A stretch of 64,000 bases of DNA. Origin: Geotrypetes seraphini (lineage: Eukaryota > Chordata > Amphibia > Gymnophiona > Dermophiidae). Each line of letters begins with the position of its first letter. The stretch's first letter is position 1. Shown one piece after another: positions 53,801-63,149 of the stretch. Made by a program: the position numbers and the translations under genes. The stretch is taken from NCBI RefSeq assembly GCF_902459505.1, contig NC_047096.1:9796001-9860000 (forward strand), in the 5' to 3' direction. The notes beneath the pieces are model-generated. The model had not been told where the DNA came from and made no database searches. It worked only from the letters and a program-made list of their open reading frames with translations.

Positions 53801-56800
53801 AAAGACTCTGTAGAAGATTTCTCTTTAGGAGGAGTCTTCCAATGAGATTGAAAATATGTAATCAAATAAGAAATGTTCACGTTGGAGAAGGGTAGAGTCA
53901 AAAATTGATGAAGAATGCTGTTTGGAATGGTATCGGCTTGATGACAAAGGCGAAGCTTTTGCAGGACTCTGGCATTTCTCAGGACATGGAAAAGAAACAT
54001 GCTTGAAGTTACGAGTCTTGAAAACGAATGATGCTTTGAAGAACTGCAACGGCATCAGGAGGAGGGATGCTTCAATGCACAACTGGATAGTCAAGATGAC
54101 CGGTGCCAGGAACCATGATGGATCAATGAAGCATCGATGGAACCAGAATGCTCAAGCCAGTCTGGTACCGAAGTAGTCAATGTCAGGAAAAAAACCACTG
54201 GTACCATTAACGATTTCATTGGTACCCTCGATACCACAGCCCATAGTGAAGAAGGCAGGCTAGAGGGACAGTTGTATGGTCGGCATGAATAGACTCGATG
54301 CCAGAACAACCTGTGACAGCGGCTGAAAAGCTGGTGGCTCGTGTAACAAAGACACTGGTATCTTAGGCTTCCCTGTTGGTACTCGTCGGTGTCACGGCTC
54401 ACCTCGAAGAGCTGGGTAAGATGCGATCCTCGATGGAAGATAGGTGAGCTTCAAGATAAAGTCACTGTAAAGTCGGCATGAATGGACACAATACCAGTGA
54501 CCTGCGACACCAGCTCTTTAGACTTCTCTATCGGTACCATCGTTGTCGCAGCTTGCCTCGAAAAGGGTGACCTGGATAAGAAGTGACCCTCGAGGGAAGA
54601 GAGGCAAACTGCAAGAAAAGTCACTACAAGTTAGGCATGAATGGACTCGATCCCATAATGACCTGTGACACTGTCGTAACTTCTCCAACACCTATGTCAA
54701 TGTCTTGTTGACATCTGATCAAAAGTGCCATGGGACCTGCCACACTTGTTAAAAATCCCGTGAATGGGCAAAATTAAATGCAAGGCTGAGGCAAACGAAG
54801 AGGACCCGCCGACCGAACACTTGCGAAGGATAAGTGAGGTGAAGAAAAGGAAAAAAAGTTGTCTTTAAAAAACAAAAATGAGAAAGTATATTATAGAAAT
54901 ATAATTTAAAAATAAAATATGGGTGAGCGGAAGGCAAAAGGCAAAAACGAAGGAATGTTTGAAAACATGATTTCTTAGCTCCGCAGAAAACAAACTAAGG
55001 AGATGCACACCCTACATCGGGCTGGAAGGCACTTGCGCAGTGCAGTCAGTCACAAACTTTCTGAAGTGCTAGTGCACTTTTGCAGCTGTCCGTACCAGGG
55101 TTCTGTGGATGATGTCCGTCATGGAAGCCCAGACCAGATGTATTCCAAGTATCAGCAAAGGTGGAAAGAAGAGGAAAGGAGAGCCGGCGTGGTTAAAAGG
55201 TGAAGTGAAAGAGACTATCAGAGCCAACATCCTTTAAAGAATGGTAAAAAGATCTGAATGAAGAAAAAAAAAAAAAGAAGAAACACAAGCACTGGTAAGT
55301 TAGATGCAAAGCATTGATAAAGACAGCTAAGAAAGAATATGAAGAGAAACTTGCAAAAGAGGCAAAAACTCAGCAATATTTTTAGGTACATCAGAAGCAG
55401 AAAACCTGTGAGGGAATCTGTGGGACCGTTGGATGATAAAGGACTGAAAGGGGCGCTCAAGGAGGATAAGGCCATAGCGGAAAGACTGGGCTACTGGGCT
55501 TGATGAACCATTGGTCTGACCCAGTGAGATTATTCTTATGTTCTTATGATAACTCCCATTACAGGAGCCAACACTGAGGGTCTGGTAAGAACATAATAGC
55601 CTTACTGGGTCAGACCAATGGTCCATCAAGCCCAGTAGCCCATTCTCACGGTGGCAAATCCAGGTCCTTAGTACCTGGCCAAAACATGAGGAATGTCAAC
55701 ATTCCATGCTACCGATCCAGGACGAGCAGTGGCTTCCCCCATGTCTCTCTCAATAACAGACTATGGACTTTTCCTCCAGGAAATTGTCCAAACCTCTCTT
55801 AAAACCAGCTATGCTATCCACATTCCAGAGCTTAACTATTCTCAAAGTGAAAATAATATTTCCTCCTATTACTTTTAATTTAAACAATTTTTATTGATGA
55901 CAACCAACAAAGACACCACAGTGAATACCAAAGCATTCAACTGTGAATACAAAAAAGTTAAAATACATTTGTGAAGTATCCAAAATCCAGTGCCAAACAT
56001 TTTACACCCCTGAGGACCGATGGATGCATTCAGGGACAGGCAGAGGTGAGAAGACGCAGCCGGCAACTTGCGAGACACTGACGAATATCCAATGGATGCC
56101 AAACAGCCTGCACTCGAACCCTCATTCGGCAGAACAAGAAAGATGGGGTTGGTCCTGAGCTCCTACAAAGTAAATGCAGGCTGGATGACAGGTACCACCA
56201 AGGATTCACCTGTCAAATGCAGACCAAAGTCTGTGAAATCTTAATGAAGTAAGAGCTGAATTGCTCCATGCACCAGAAACCCTGAGAAGGAACGAAAAAT
56301 ACACCGAATAGAAGAAATTGTGGACAGCAGAATAAACACTCCTGCAGGCATGCCATGGAGCCAAACAGCCTGTGTTCAAACCCACTGAGAATGAGAGACC
56401 TGGGGTGAACCTATGAATTGTTGAAGAAGGCTGGCTACGCAGGAATCAAAAGCATGTGTCTATGGGCTCCAGACCTCTAACATGAGTGTGTCTTCTCACA
56501 GCCAGAGATGTCTCAAGCAAAACAGACAAGAAACTGTGTGTAGAGAGAAAGACTGAGGAGATCCAGCTTCCAGCACAGCCCAGAGTGTATAAATGAGAAG
56601 AATCATACATACATTTCAAAAAAACATTTAAAAGCACATATTTTTCAATTGGCTTTTTCAAATTGAAGAAATGAGTCTGGAACTGTAATCTGTATTTATA
56701 TAGTGGTTGATTTTTTAAGCAAATTTTCAGTTTGCATTAATTAGTTATGGTTTACTCTTGAGATTTTGATTGTTATAGAATTTTATGAATTTAAAAAACA

Positions 56801-59300
56801 AAAATAAACCACAACTTTGGCTTTTATTCTTTCCTTTTCTATTTTTAAATGGAGTTCTTTTCTTAACGAATGTTAAATATATATTGTAAACCACTGGGAC
56901 CCTTTTTTGGCTGTTACGCGGGATATAAAGTTTTTAATAAACAAACATTAAGGAGGGCTAAAAACTGATCAAGACCGATATTCCTACAGCACTAGACTGA
57001 ATGTATGAATACAGAGGAGGGATTGGTGTATGAGACGGGTGAACTGACTTGGAATTCACTATAGATGTATAATGAATGTGTCCCAGCTTATCAATTCTTT
57101 TTTTAAATTTGGATTAAGATAACGAGACTACATACATCTTCAGATAAATTAAGTCTAAGCTATGGAACAGTGAAAGATTTACATGCAAGGAGACAGGCCA
57201 TACATGATCAGCGGTAGCCATATCCTGCAAAAAAAAAAAAAAAAAAAAAAAAACCCTGAAGAAATATTTATGGGTATGATTACAAAGCAATGTTCAGAAA
57301 TAAGATACTAAACCTAAAATTTGTAGAGTGGTAAGGATACACTTTAGACTTTCCAAGATCTTGAAGGAGAAAAATCTCAAATGTTTTGTCCTGTTTGGTG
57401 TTAATGTAGTGGTCTCAAACCTGTGGCCCGCCAGGTACTATTTTGCAGCCCAAGGTCTATACTGGTGCTGTCTACTCTTTGCAGCGTCCTCCAGCTTCCT
57501 GCTCTTACCTTCAGATAATTACCGCTACCTGCAGAGAGGATTATCGGTGCTGTAGCGATCCTTGCAGGCTGCCATCGTCCTCAGCAACACGTTCCCTCTG
57601 CTGTGATCCTGTCACTGTCAGAGGAGGGGCAGGATCGCGGCAGAGGGAACGTACTGCGGAGGCTGATGGCAGCCTGCAAGGAACGCTACAGCACCGGTGA
57701 TCCTCTCTGCAGGCTGCGGCAATTAGCTGAAACTAAGACCGGGAGGCCGGGGGGAAGCTGGAGGACACTGCAAAGAAGGGGGGGGGGGAATATGCAGGCC
57801 TTTGGGGGGGGGAAGATTTATAAATTATAAAGAGTTTTACCTCATGCAAAATTGTCATTTCTTTAATAAAATATTAACTATTTTTTCTGCCGCCCTCCAA
57901 GTACCTACAAATCTAAAATTTGGCCCTGTAAAGGGATTAAGTTTGAGACCACTGGTGTTAATGCTACTGCCAGCCAATACATTAGTCCTGGTTCCCTGAA
58001 GCAAGTATATTTTTAAATTTATTGCACTTTCGTTGAAAAAGAAAAAAAAAAATGACAGCACCATACAGTCAGTAAACACATTTACACAAATGTTTATTTG
58101 AATTTGACATATCACCTTATCTGGTGCATTGGTTTACCTTCAGAGTAGTCGGAGAGGACAAAAAATCCTACAAATGGCAGACAGGGCAAGATCACTTCCA
58201 TCACACTATGCTTTCTTGTGTAGCGACACTTATGTTGAACACAGATTAGAAAATAAAGAATTTACCCTGTACACTGAGTTCTGATCCAGACTCAGTCTCC
58301 GTCTCCACTTCCTCTATTTCTTCAGGAGCTTCTTCAATAGTTTTCTGTTTATCTGCCGGAAAGACTTAAAATTAGTATTCATGGACTTCGTCACCTGAAA
58401 GAACTATTACTGCTTCAAACATTCAGAATGTCAAGATATCATGAAAAAAAAAAAAAAAAAAAAAAGAGTCAAGTGGAGAAAGTCAAAGGACCTGACAAAT
58501 TTGATTTCTGCTACACTGTGAGCTCCAACATGGCAAAATCACCTACTTCAAAGCAATTTTAGCAAAATCAAGATCCTGCAATGAGAACTATAAGTTATAA
58601 AAGGCAAACCAGGGAACTAAAAAGTATTACACTTGGAGAATGTCTGGAAGGATTGCACCATGACAATTTCCAAGTTCTAGTAATAACTTTTCCTAAAATT
58701 CATGAACCTGGTAAAAAGTGTTATTTCCTAATCCTGCCCGTTTATTCCCATTTATTTCCTGAACAGTGGGCAGTCTATTCAAGGTCAAGTTGCTCAATTA
58801 CTTTAGACAGTTTTGATTAGATTGCTTAGGAGGTAGTATATACAACAATTTCATGCTCTGTAAACAGAACTTAATGACCTTAAACAGATCACTTGTAACT
58901 TACAGTGACAGGAAATTTCTACAAATATACTGGTAGAATGAGTGAATACTCTATTTGAGTTCAACATCAGTCATCGTTTCTTGTTTTGCCAGCAGTAAGC
59001 TTTTATACAAACTATATCTGAAACCAAACACATGGTGTAAGGCTCTAGCTAGAACGTCAGTGTAACGTTTGCAAGCTAAATCAGCACAAAGAAAAACTAA
59101 TGTTCCATTCCACACATACATATGTCCAGATTCTTGTTTTCACTAATCAAAGATCAGCGTGGCATCATTTTTTCATTTACCTTCTTCGATGATCTCTATC
59201 ATTCCCTGATATTCCATCTGGGTGGGATCTACACTGCGCAAGGGTCGAATCACTTTACCCCAGAAAACTGCTGGTTCAATTGCATCATTGGAACTGCTAA
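41777..59300 (-). CDS. CSDE1: CSDE1 (UNR) cold-shock-domain RNA-binding protein, 3' half
   Basis: Cytoplasmic single-stranded RNA-binding protein with several cold-shock domains, involved in translation control and mRNA stability. Exons on the minus strand are 59300-59181, 58352-58266 (candidate cassette), 51341-51163, 44603-44440, 43791-43659 and 41824-41777. All join in frame to the stop TAA at 41777-41779. The products match the C-terminal third of human CSDE1 as I remember it, for example [21 protein letters not shown] and [20 protein letters not shown]. The last cold-shock domain shows RNP1-like FGFI and RNP2-like LFFHV. The N-terminal part (the first cold-shock domains) lies beyond 64,000. 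The C-terminal residues are more diverged than the domains. Confidence 0.95.
42016..43284. mobile_element. hAT-type non-autonomous transposon with 8-bp target duplication
   Basis: Ends CAGGGGTGCCCAC and TTGGGCACCCCTG are inverted. The flanking octamer CACTAAAG is present at 42,008-42,015 and 43,285-43,292. The element is 1,269 bp. It sits in the last CSDE1 intron and contains a GGGCTCCTTTTAC-type MITE (42,237-42,367) and a CT-rich tract (42,490-42,700). No transposase frame. Confidence 0.93.
42237..42367. mobile_element. palindromic MITE nested in the hAT element
   Basis: CCTTTTTACTAAACCACGAT pairs with TTGCGGTTTAGTAAAAGGGG. Inserted after the hAT copy. Confidence 0.75.
43659..43791 (-). CDS. 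CSDE1: CSDE1 penultimate coding exon
   Basis: The exon is 133 nt, completing a Ser codon and then encoding 44 residues, [20 protein letters not shown] through [16 protein letters not shown]. Human has the same segment ending GPDNSM. The acceptor is TTTTCTAG. The donor is AAG/GTACTA, weaker than the other CSDE1 donors. If this donor were not used, translation would continue for nine codons (VLDCTKKKF) to a stop. Confidence 0.92.
44120..44215 (-). mobile_element. CR1-like 3' tail fragment
   Basis: GATGGTCCATCTAGCCCAGT and CTGTGGCTTCTCCCATGT match the 62,680 and 55,575 tails. Confidence 0.6.
44440..44603 (-). CDS. CSDE1: CSDE1 exon with the last cold-shock domain
   Basis: The exon is 164 nt, encoding [20 protein letters not shown], then [20 protein letters not shown] and [14 protein letters not shown], ending in a split Ser codon (AG/C; human has Cys here). 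FGFI and LFFHV are the aromatic RNA-binding strands of the cold-shock fold. The acceptor is TTTCTTTTCAG and the donor GTCAG/GTAAAG. This is the best conserved CSDE1 exon in the window. Confidence 0.96.
45866..46132 (+). mobile_element. short LINE 3' end inserted in the DIRS element
   Basis: About 260 bp ending AATAAATAAATAAT plus an A-run. Flanked by AAAGCAGCACT and AAAGCAACACT, a probable target duplication with one difference. Confidence 0.65.
47740..49711 (-). mobile_element. CR1-like LINE, ORF2 reverse transcriptase
   Basis: Two long minus-strand frames overlap at a frame change near 48,700-48,860. The first (49,711-48,860) runs from [18 protein letters not shown] through [17 protein letters not shown] and [16 protein letters not shown]. 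The second (48,700-47,759) has [15 protein letters not shown], the catalytic FADDTKLF, and the C-terminal [11 protein letters not shown] and [15 protein letters not shown]. The 5' endonuclease domain and ORF1 are absent (5' truncation), as is the short 3' tail. The frames are long, so the copy is young. Confidence 0.93.
50210..51160. other. CSDE1: CSDE1 intron stretch
   Basis: Only the LINE/SINE tail at 50,690-50,832 is recognisable (same family as 31,165-31,290); the rest is AT-rich with no named feature. Confidence 0.4.
51163..51341 (-). CDS. CSDE1: CSDE1 exon encoding FPFGIVGM segment
   Basis: The exon is 179 nt: GA completing a Gly codon, then 59 codons from [14 protein letters not shown] to GTVECVKDQ. 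The acceptor is TTTTACAG and the donor GATCAG/GTTAGT. It corresponds to human MKGEVYPFGIVGMANKGDCL and the following residues up to ATVECVKDQ, a degenerate cold-shock-like module. It joins directly, in phase 0, to the exon at 44,603 that begins FGFINYE. Confidence 0.95.
51638..53070 (+). mobile_element. CR1-like LINE, ORF2 C-terminal part
   Basis: Plus-strand frames: [20 protein letters not shown] and [14 protein letters not shown] (RT motif with the first Asp), [29 protein letters not shown] (catalytic FADD), and [14 protein letters not shown]. The tail has GACTTGATGGACCCAGGGTC and ends CTTATGTTCTTATGAT. Several stops and frameshifts, for example near 51,948, 52,270 and 52,548, show that it is inactive. 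A different subfamily from the 47,740 copy, by tail sequence. Confidence 0.92.
53195..55090. mobile_element. DIRS-type noncoding region (likely)
   Basis: Starts with GGACAGTTACTTGCTGTTAA and ACATATGGGTGACGTCACTG and continues with GAATGGACTCGAT-rich degenerate repeats (54,280-54,660). I believe this belongs to a DIRS-family element because of its terminal-like head, but no coding block is visible. Fossil, broken. Confidence 0.4.
55140..55555 (+). mobile_element. CR1-like LINE internal deletion copy
   Basis: A decayed [16 protein letters not shown]-type segment and [20 protein letters not shown] match the CR1 ORF2 before the RT. It then jumps directly to the 3' tail (TTGGTCTGACCCAGTGAGAT), so the RT is deleted. 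Confidence 0.75.
55575..55870 (-). mobile_element. CR1-like LINE 3' end
   Basis: Opposite orientation to the neighbour: GGTAAGAACATAATAGCC, ACTGGGTCAGACCAATGGTC, GACTATGGACTTTTCC. Confidence 0.8.
55875..56600 (-). mobile_element. DIRS-type noncoding remnant
   Basis: GACGCAGCCGGCAACTTGCG and CAGACCAAAGTCTGTGAAAT match the end region of the DIRS element at 49,700-50,000 in the same orientation. Old and broken. Confidence 0.5.
56770..56945 (+). mobile_element. LINE 3' tail
   Basis: TTTTCTATTTTTAAATGGAG, ATTGTAAACCACTGGGACCC and a TTTTTAATAAACAAAC end; same family as 39,690-39,880. Confidence 0.7.
56950..57400. other. CSDE1: CSDE1 intron, nothing recognised
   Basis: Contains a 24-base A-run (about 57,230-57,252); nothing else that I can name. 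Confidence 0.4.
57407..57955. mobile_element. hAT-type non-autonomous transposon
   Basis: Inverted ends (TAGTGGTCTCAAAC and GTTTGAGACCACTGG), flanked by TGTTAATG on both sides (8 bp). The interior has a GC-rich inverted pair around GAGGGAACGTACTGCGGAG and a G-run at 57,780-57,788. Confidence 0.85.
58266..58352 (-). CDS. CSDE1: CSDE1 candidate in-frame acidic cassette exon (87 nt)
   Basis: The stretch is bounded by an acceptor (CCGGCAG) and a donor (CAGG/GTAAAT), is 87 nt long, open throughout, and has phase 1 on both sides. It can therefore be included or skipped between the exons at 59,181 and 51,341 without shifting the frame. Included, it adds 29 residues rich in Glu, running [20 protein letters not shown] and then ESGSELSVQ. 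The human protein I remember passes straight from EEG to DMKGE with no such insert. The pyrimidine tract before the acceptor is short, as in many alternative exons. It could be a constitutive exon in this lineage or an unused open stretch. Confidence 0.72.
58360..59180. other. CSDE1: CSDE1 intron, nothing recognised
   Basis: An A-run at 58,446-58,465; no repeat or further exon recognised. Lack of repeats next to the cassette exon is notable. Confidence 0.4.
59181..59300 (-). CDS. CSDE1: CSDE1 exon encoding [13 protein letters not shown] segment
   Basis: The exon is 120 nt: 2 nt finishing a split codon, 39 codons, and 1 nt starting a Gly or Asp codon. It encodes [20 protein letters not shown] and then [19 protein letters not shown]. 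The acceptor is TTTTTGTAG and the donor GAAG/GTAAAT. Human has the same segment with GITEEADPTIYSGKVIRPL at its start, so the first dozen residues are lineage-specific. The next upstream exon is not in the window; I searched 59,300-64,000 and saw only repeats. Confidence 0.93.
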
Positions 59301-59672
59301 CTACAAAAAGAATAGTCATTACCAACAACTTTCTAAGCCTTTCTGGGCTGTAGAAATTCAGGTTTTCAATATGTGAATGCAAACTGTTGACTACAATATA
59401 AAGCTTAAAAACTGGCATTTTAGGACTTCAACCCTCAAATTTTGAGCTTTAACATTACCTATCAATATATACAGTAATTTTTTTGAATTTATATTTTTAT
59501 TAAAACTTGATGTACTACTCAACTTCAGCATATCTTAAGCAGGATACAATAAACAATACTATTATACGTCACAACTCAAAATGCCTTTTCCACTGTAGGG
59601 CCAACGATGAGGCATTATGCTTACTTGGTAAATGTCTTTCCTTTAATCCTACCAGACCAGATTGGTCTAGAA

Positions 59673-60951
59673 CAGACATGTCAAACTCTGGCCCACGATG
59701 TGTTAAAAATTGGCCCGCCAGACATTTTAAATTTTATAGTAAATCTGGCCCACTGGCACAAACCGCTGCCACTGCTCTTCACTCACATCTGTCTTCACCT
59801 AGCCTCCTCTTCAAAGCAGCCTGCTGAGGATCGCCAGCCAGCTGTAGCGAACCTTGGAGGCCGCTGTCCACCTCGGTAGCACATTCTCTGTGATGCGATC
59901 CCGTACCTCAGAGGAGTGGGATAGCATCAGAGGGAACGTGCTACTGAGGTGGACAGCGGCCTGCGAGGTTCGCTACAGCCAGCCGGCGATCCTCCGCAGG
60001 ATACTTTGAAGAGGAGGCCAGGTGAAGGCAGACGCAAGTGAAGAGCAGCAGCGGTTCATGCCGGCGGGCCAGAGGAGACCAGGAAGCCAGGATAGAGGGA
60101 GGGTAGGAATGGCGGGCCAAATATGAAGGTGAGACCGGGAAGAAGAAGGGGGTAAAACATACAGGCCTTTGTGACAGGGGCAGCCCCTGGTTTAGAAGTA
60201 CTCAGCAGGAGAGAAGGGGTCCAGATGTGCATATGCCGGACTGAGTGGAGGGTGGGGTGGGGAAGAAATAAAACGGAGGAGAGGGAAGGAACAGAAAGAG
60301 AGAGAAGTTGGACACAGGGGATGGTATGGAGGGGGGATAGATATACTGGATAGGAGGGTAGTTGGGAAAAGAAATGGAGAGATAGTGGAACCTGGGGTGA
60401 TGGGGAAGGAGGGAGATATGCTGGATGAAAGGGTAGTTGAGAAAAGAATAGATGGTGGATCTGGGAATGGTGGGGTCCATTGCTGCAGCTGCAGATATGG
60501 GCATGAAAAAAAGATAAGATGCCAGACCTCTGGGGGAGGGAAGGGAAATGGAAGGGGAGGACATAGATGGAAGATGGATGATTAGCACAGAGCAAAAAGA
60601 AAACGACAAATGGGCAGGAGACCCTGGCAAGTGAGTTATCAGAAGACAACAAAAGCCTGGGACCAACAAAAGGTAGAAAAAATAATTTTATTTTTTGTTT
60701 TGTGATTACAATATTTATTTTGTTTACACCACAGAGCTGGTGTGGGGTTGGAGATGTTGTAACCCTATACTTCTACTAAGACTAAGCCTTAGTCACTTAG
60801 GGGGTCCTTTTATTAAGGTGCACATTTAGCGCGTGCTAAATCAGTTAGCGTATCTTAAAGTACCCCTAATTATCTTAATTAAAAATTCAGCCCGCGGCTT
60901 AGCCTTTTTTTCAGATTTCAGCCCCTTATGTGATTGAGTTTGACACCCCTG
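59673..60951. mobile_element. hAT-type non-autonomous transposon with 8-bp target duplication
   Basis: Left end CAGACATGTCAAACTC, right end GAGTTTGACACCCCTG; flanking octamer GTCTAGAA at 59,665-59,672 and 60,952-60,959. The interior has a GC-rich inverted pair (about 59,820-59,995) and a G/A-rich tract (60,090-60,600). A MITE fragment lies at 60,798-60,868. No transposase. Confidence 0.9.
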
Positions 60952-61320
60952 GTCTAGAACTTGTAGGTTGCACTTCTTAACCTGCAGTTGTGTGGAGACG
61001 GATTCTAAAATGGTATTACCCTAATGGACTATGCAGCTGGATGTCTTCAGTATTTCAACTACCAAAGTAGTAGTTTTTCTGAAGATAATCTGAGCAAATA
61101 TTCAGGAAGGAAAAAAAAACCCCAAAAGACTGCAGCTAAATTCTAAAACATCAGTTCATAATAACTAGCTAGGAAGGTTTCTAGACTGGTCTAGGCCTAA
61201 TGAAAAGAAAAGTTAACAGATAAGCGTATTTCCTCCTTCCTTAGTATTCTTACCAGAACTTGTAGGATATAGCACAATCCTTAAGTGTGGGAGAGAGATC
61301 CCTAGATCCATGTTCCGAGT

Positions 61321-61926
61321 AGAGAATGACACGGATTGGACTGAATTTAATTCACTTAATATACCGTTTGTACAATGTATTAAACGGTATGCAAACTACA
61401 AATTTACAAAAATAAAATTTATATTACAGTATGTCAATCTTTCATATAAATAAACTCCATCACTCACTATCACAGCAATACTAATAAATAAGCATGCAAG
61501 AATACTTGTTAAGACATTTTTTACATTTTCAGTGTGGTCCATAATATTGTTGGAATAGAATAGATTTCAAATACTTGTGGAATGCTTTGTATGAAAACCC
61601 ATTATTAAACTCAGTAAATAATAAATTCCAATGAGCAGGTCCTACATAAGGGAAAGCTCACTTTCTAGTCTTCAATTTAATTCTTAATCCATAAACCACA
61701 AATTGTTCCTGTTGCGATGATCTTAAAACCCTCACTCAATTTTTTATTCAAATACTCAAAATACAAGATATGCCAAGTTTAAAAGCTAAGCAGAGCAGTT
61801 TGAAATCGATCTGCTTGGATACAGGCAGCCAATGTAATTCAAGCAAGCTGGTTAACCATGGGGCAGGGATGGGAACAGAGCCCATGGCCACAAAGACAGA
61901 CTTTGTCCCCATGTCATTCTCTATGA
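61321..61926. mobile_element. GAGAATGACA-family MITE with L2-like insertion
   Basis: The left end GTAGAGAATGACACGG and right end CCATGTCATTCTCTATG are inverted with TA flanks. Between them is a minus-strand L2-like fragment (LLELHWLPVSKQIDFKLLCL at about 61,770-61,860) and its 3' tail (61,345-61,640). Confidence 0.75.
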
Positions 61927-62242
61927 GCAAATGGGCACGTGATGAAAGGATGTTGCAGATGGCAGGAGTCTAATCAGCAGACTAGACTTGTTGCCAAATC
62001 AAAGGCAGACAAGACAAATGATGTCATTTAACAGTAGCTCATTTAAATTCAAAAGCAGCTTCTAGGTGTGTTAAGTTTTTACATATCGATACTTGCATTT
62101 TATAGATACTGCTCTATCTAGTTGGAACAGCCTGTTTAAGGCTAGTCTCAATCTTTCACTTCAAAATCTACCCCCGACCCAGCAGCTACATCAAGCCTGT
62201 AATGCCTTGCAGAAGTATGGAGAGGTGACTCTACACCAGTGT

Positions 62243-62412
62243 TTTTCAACTCGGACCTGGAGTACTCCCGTGTCAGGTTTTCAGGATATCCACAATGAAT
62301 ATGCATGAAAGAAAGAAAATTGCTTATAATGGAGGCAGTGTATGCAAATCCAAGATAATGCATACTAATTGTGGCTATTCTGAAAATCTAACTGGCAAGG
62401 GGGAAACACTGC
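62243..62412. mobile_element. fold-back MITE
   Basis: TCAGGTTTTCAGGATATCCA and a diverged right arm ending ACTGGCAAGGGGGAAACACT. Confidence 0.8.
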
Positions 62413-62679
62413 TCTATACCATGCCAAGGGGAGAAACTGCTGAGGATTCTGCACAAAATACTTATGGAATGTGCTCTCAAAGATAATGGAGGTTTCTTCT
62501 CTTATGATGCAGGCTGAAGAAATCATCTCTAAGCTAGTCAACAGTAGTAGCTTTAGAGGCTGTTTTCCCTTTCCTTGGCCCTCAAAAAAAACCCCTCAAA
62601 TCTGTCTCACTGCCTGAATTCATTAGTGACTTCAAGGTATCTGAGGAGAACTCCCTTGTCAAACATTAAGTGTCTTATA

Positions 62680-63145
62680 ATAGGAACATAGGAATAGCCT
62701 TACTGGGTCAGACCAATGGTCCATCTAGCCCAGAATCCCATCTTCATGGAGGCCAATACAAGTCAAGTAACTGACAACATTCCATGCTACCGATCCAGGA
62801 CAAGCAGTGGCTTTTCCCATATCGGTCTCAGCAGCAGACTATGGACTTTTCCTCTAGGAACTTGTCCAACCCTTCTTTAAAACTAGCTACATTAACTCTG
62901 GCAACACGTTCCAGAGCCCATCTATTCTCTGAGTGAAAAAATATTTCCTCCTATTGGCTTTAAAAGCATTACTCTAGTCTTTGTAAATCTTGATGCAGTA
63001 AAAAAAAAAAAAGAAATCGATTCACTTGTACCCATTCTACACCACTTAGGATTTTGTAAACTCTCCCCTCAGCAGTCTCTTTTCCAAGCTGAAAAGCCCT
63101 AACCTCTTTCGTCTTTCCTCGTACGGGAGGGAAACCTCTCTCTTC
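62680..63145 (-). mobile_element. CR1-like LINE 3' end
   Basis: Minus strand: C-terminal region near 63,060-63,130 ([19 protein letters not shown]-like), ending in a tail with ACTGGGTCAGACCAATGGTC on the plus strand. Confidence 0.85.
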
Positions 63146-63149
63146 TCAT

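Noticed and set aside
60056-60669. 198- and 155-codon minus-strand frames rich in Ser, Pro and Leu
   Set aside because: Lie within a purine/pyrimidine-biased interior of a hAT-type element; no domain.
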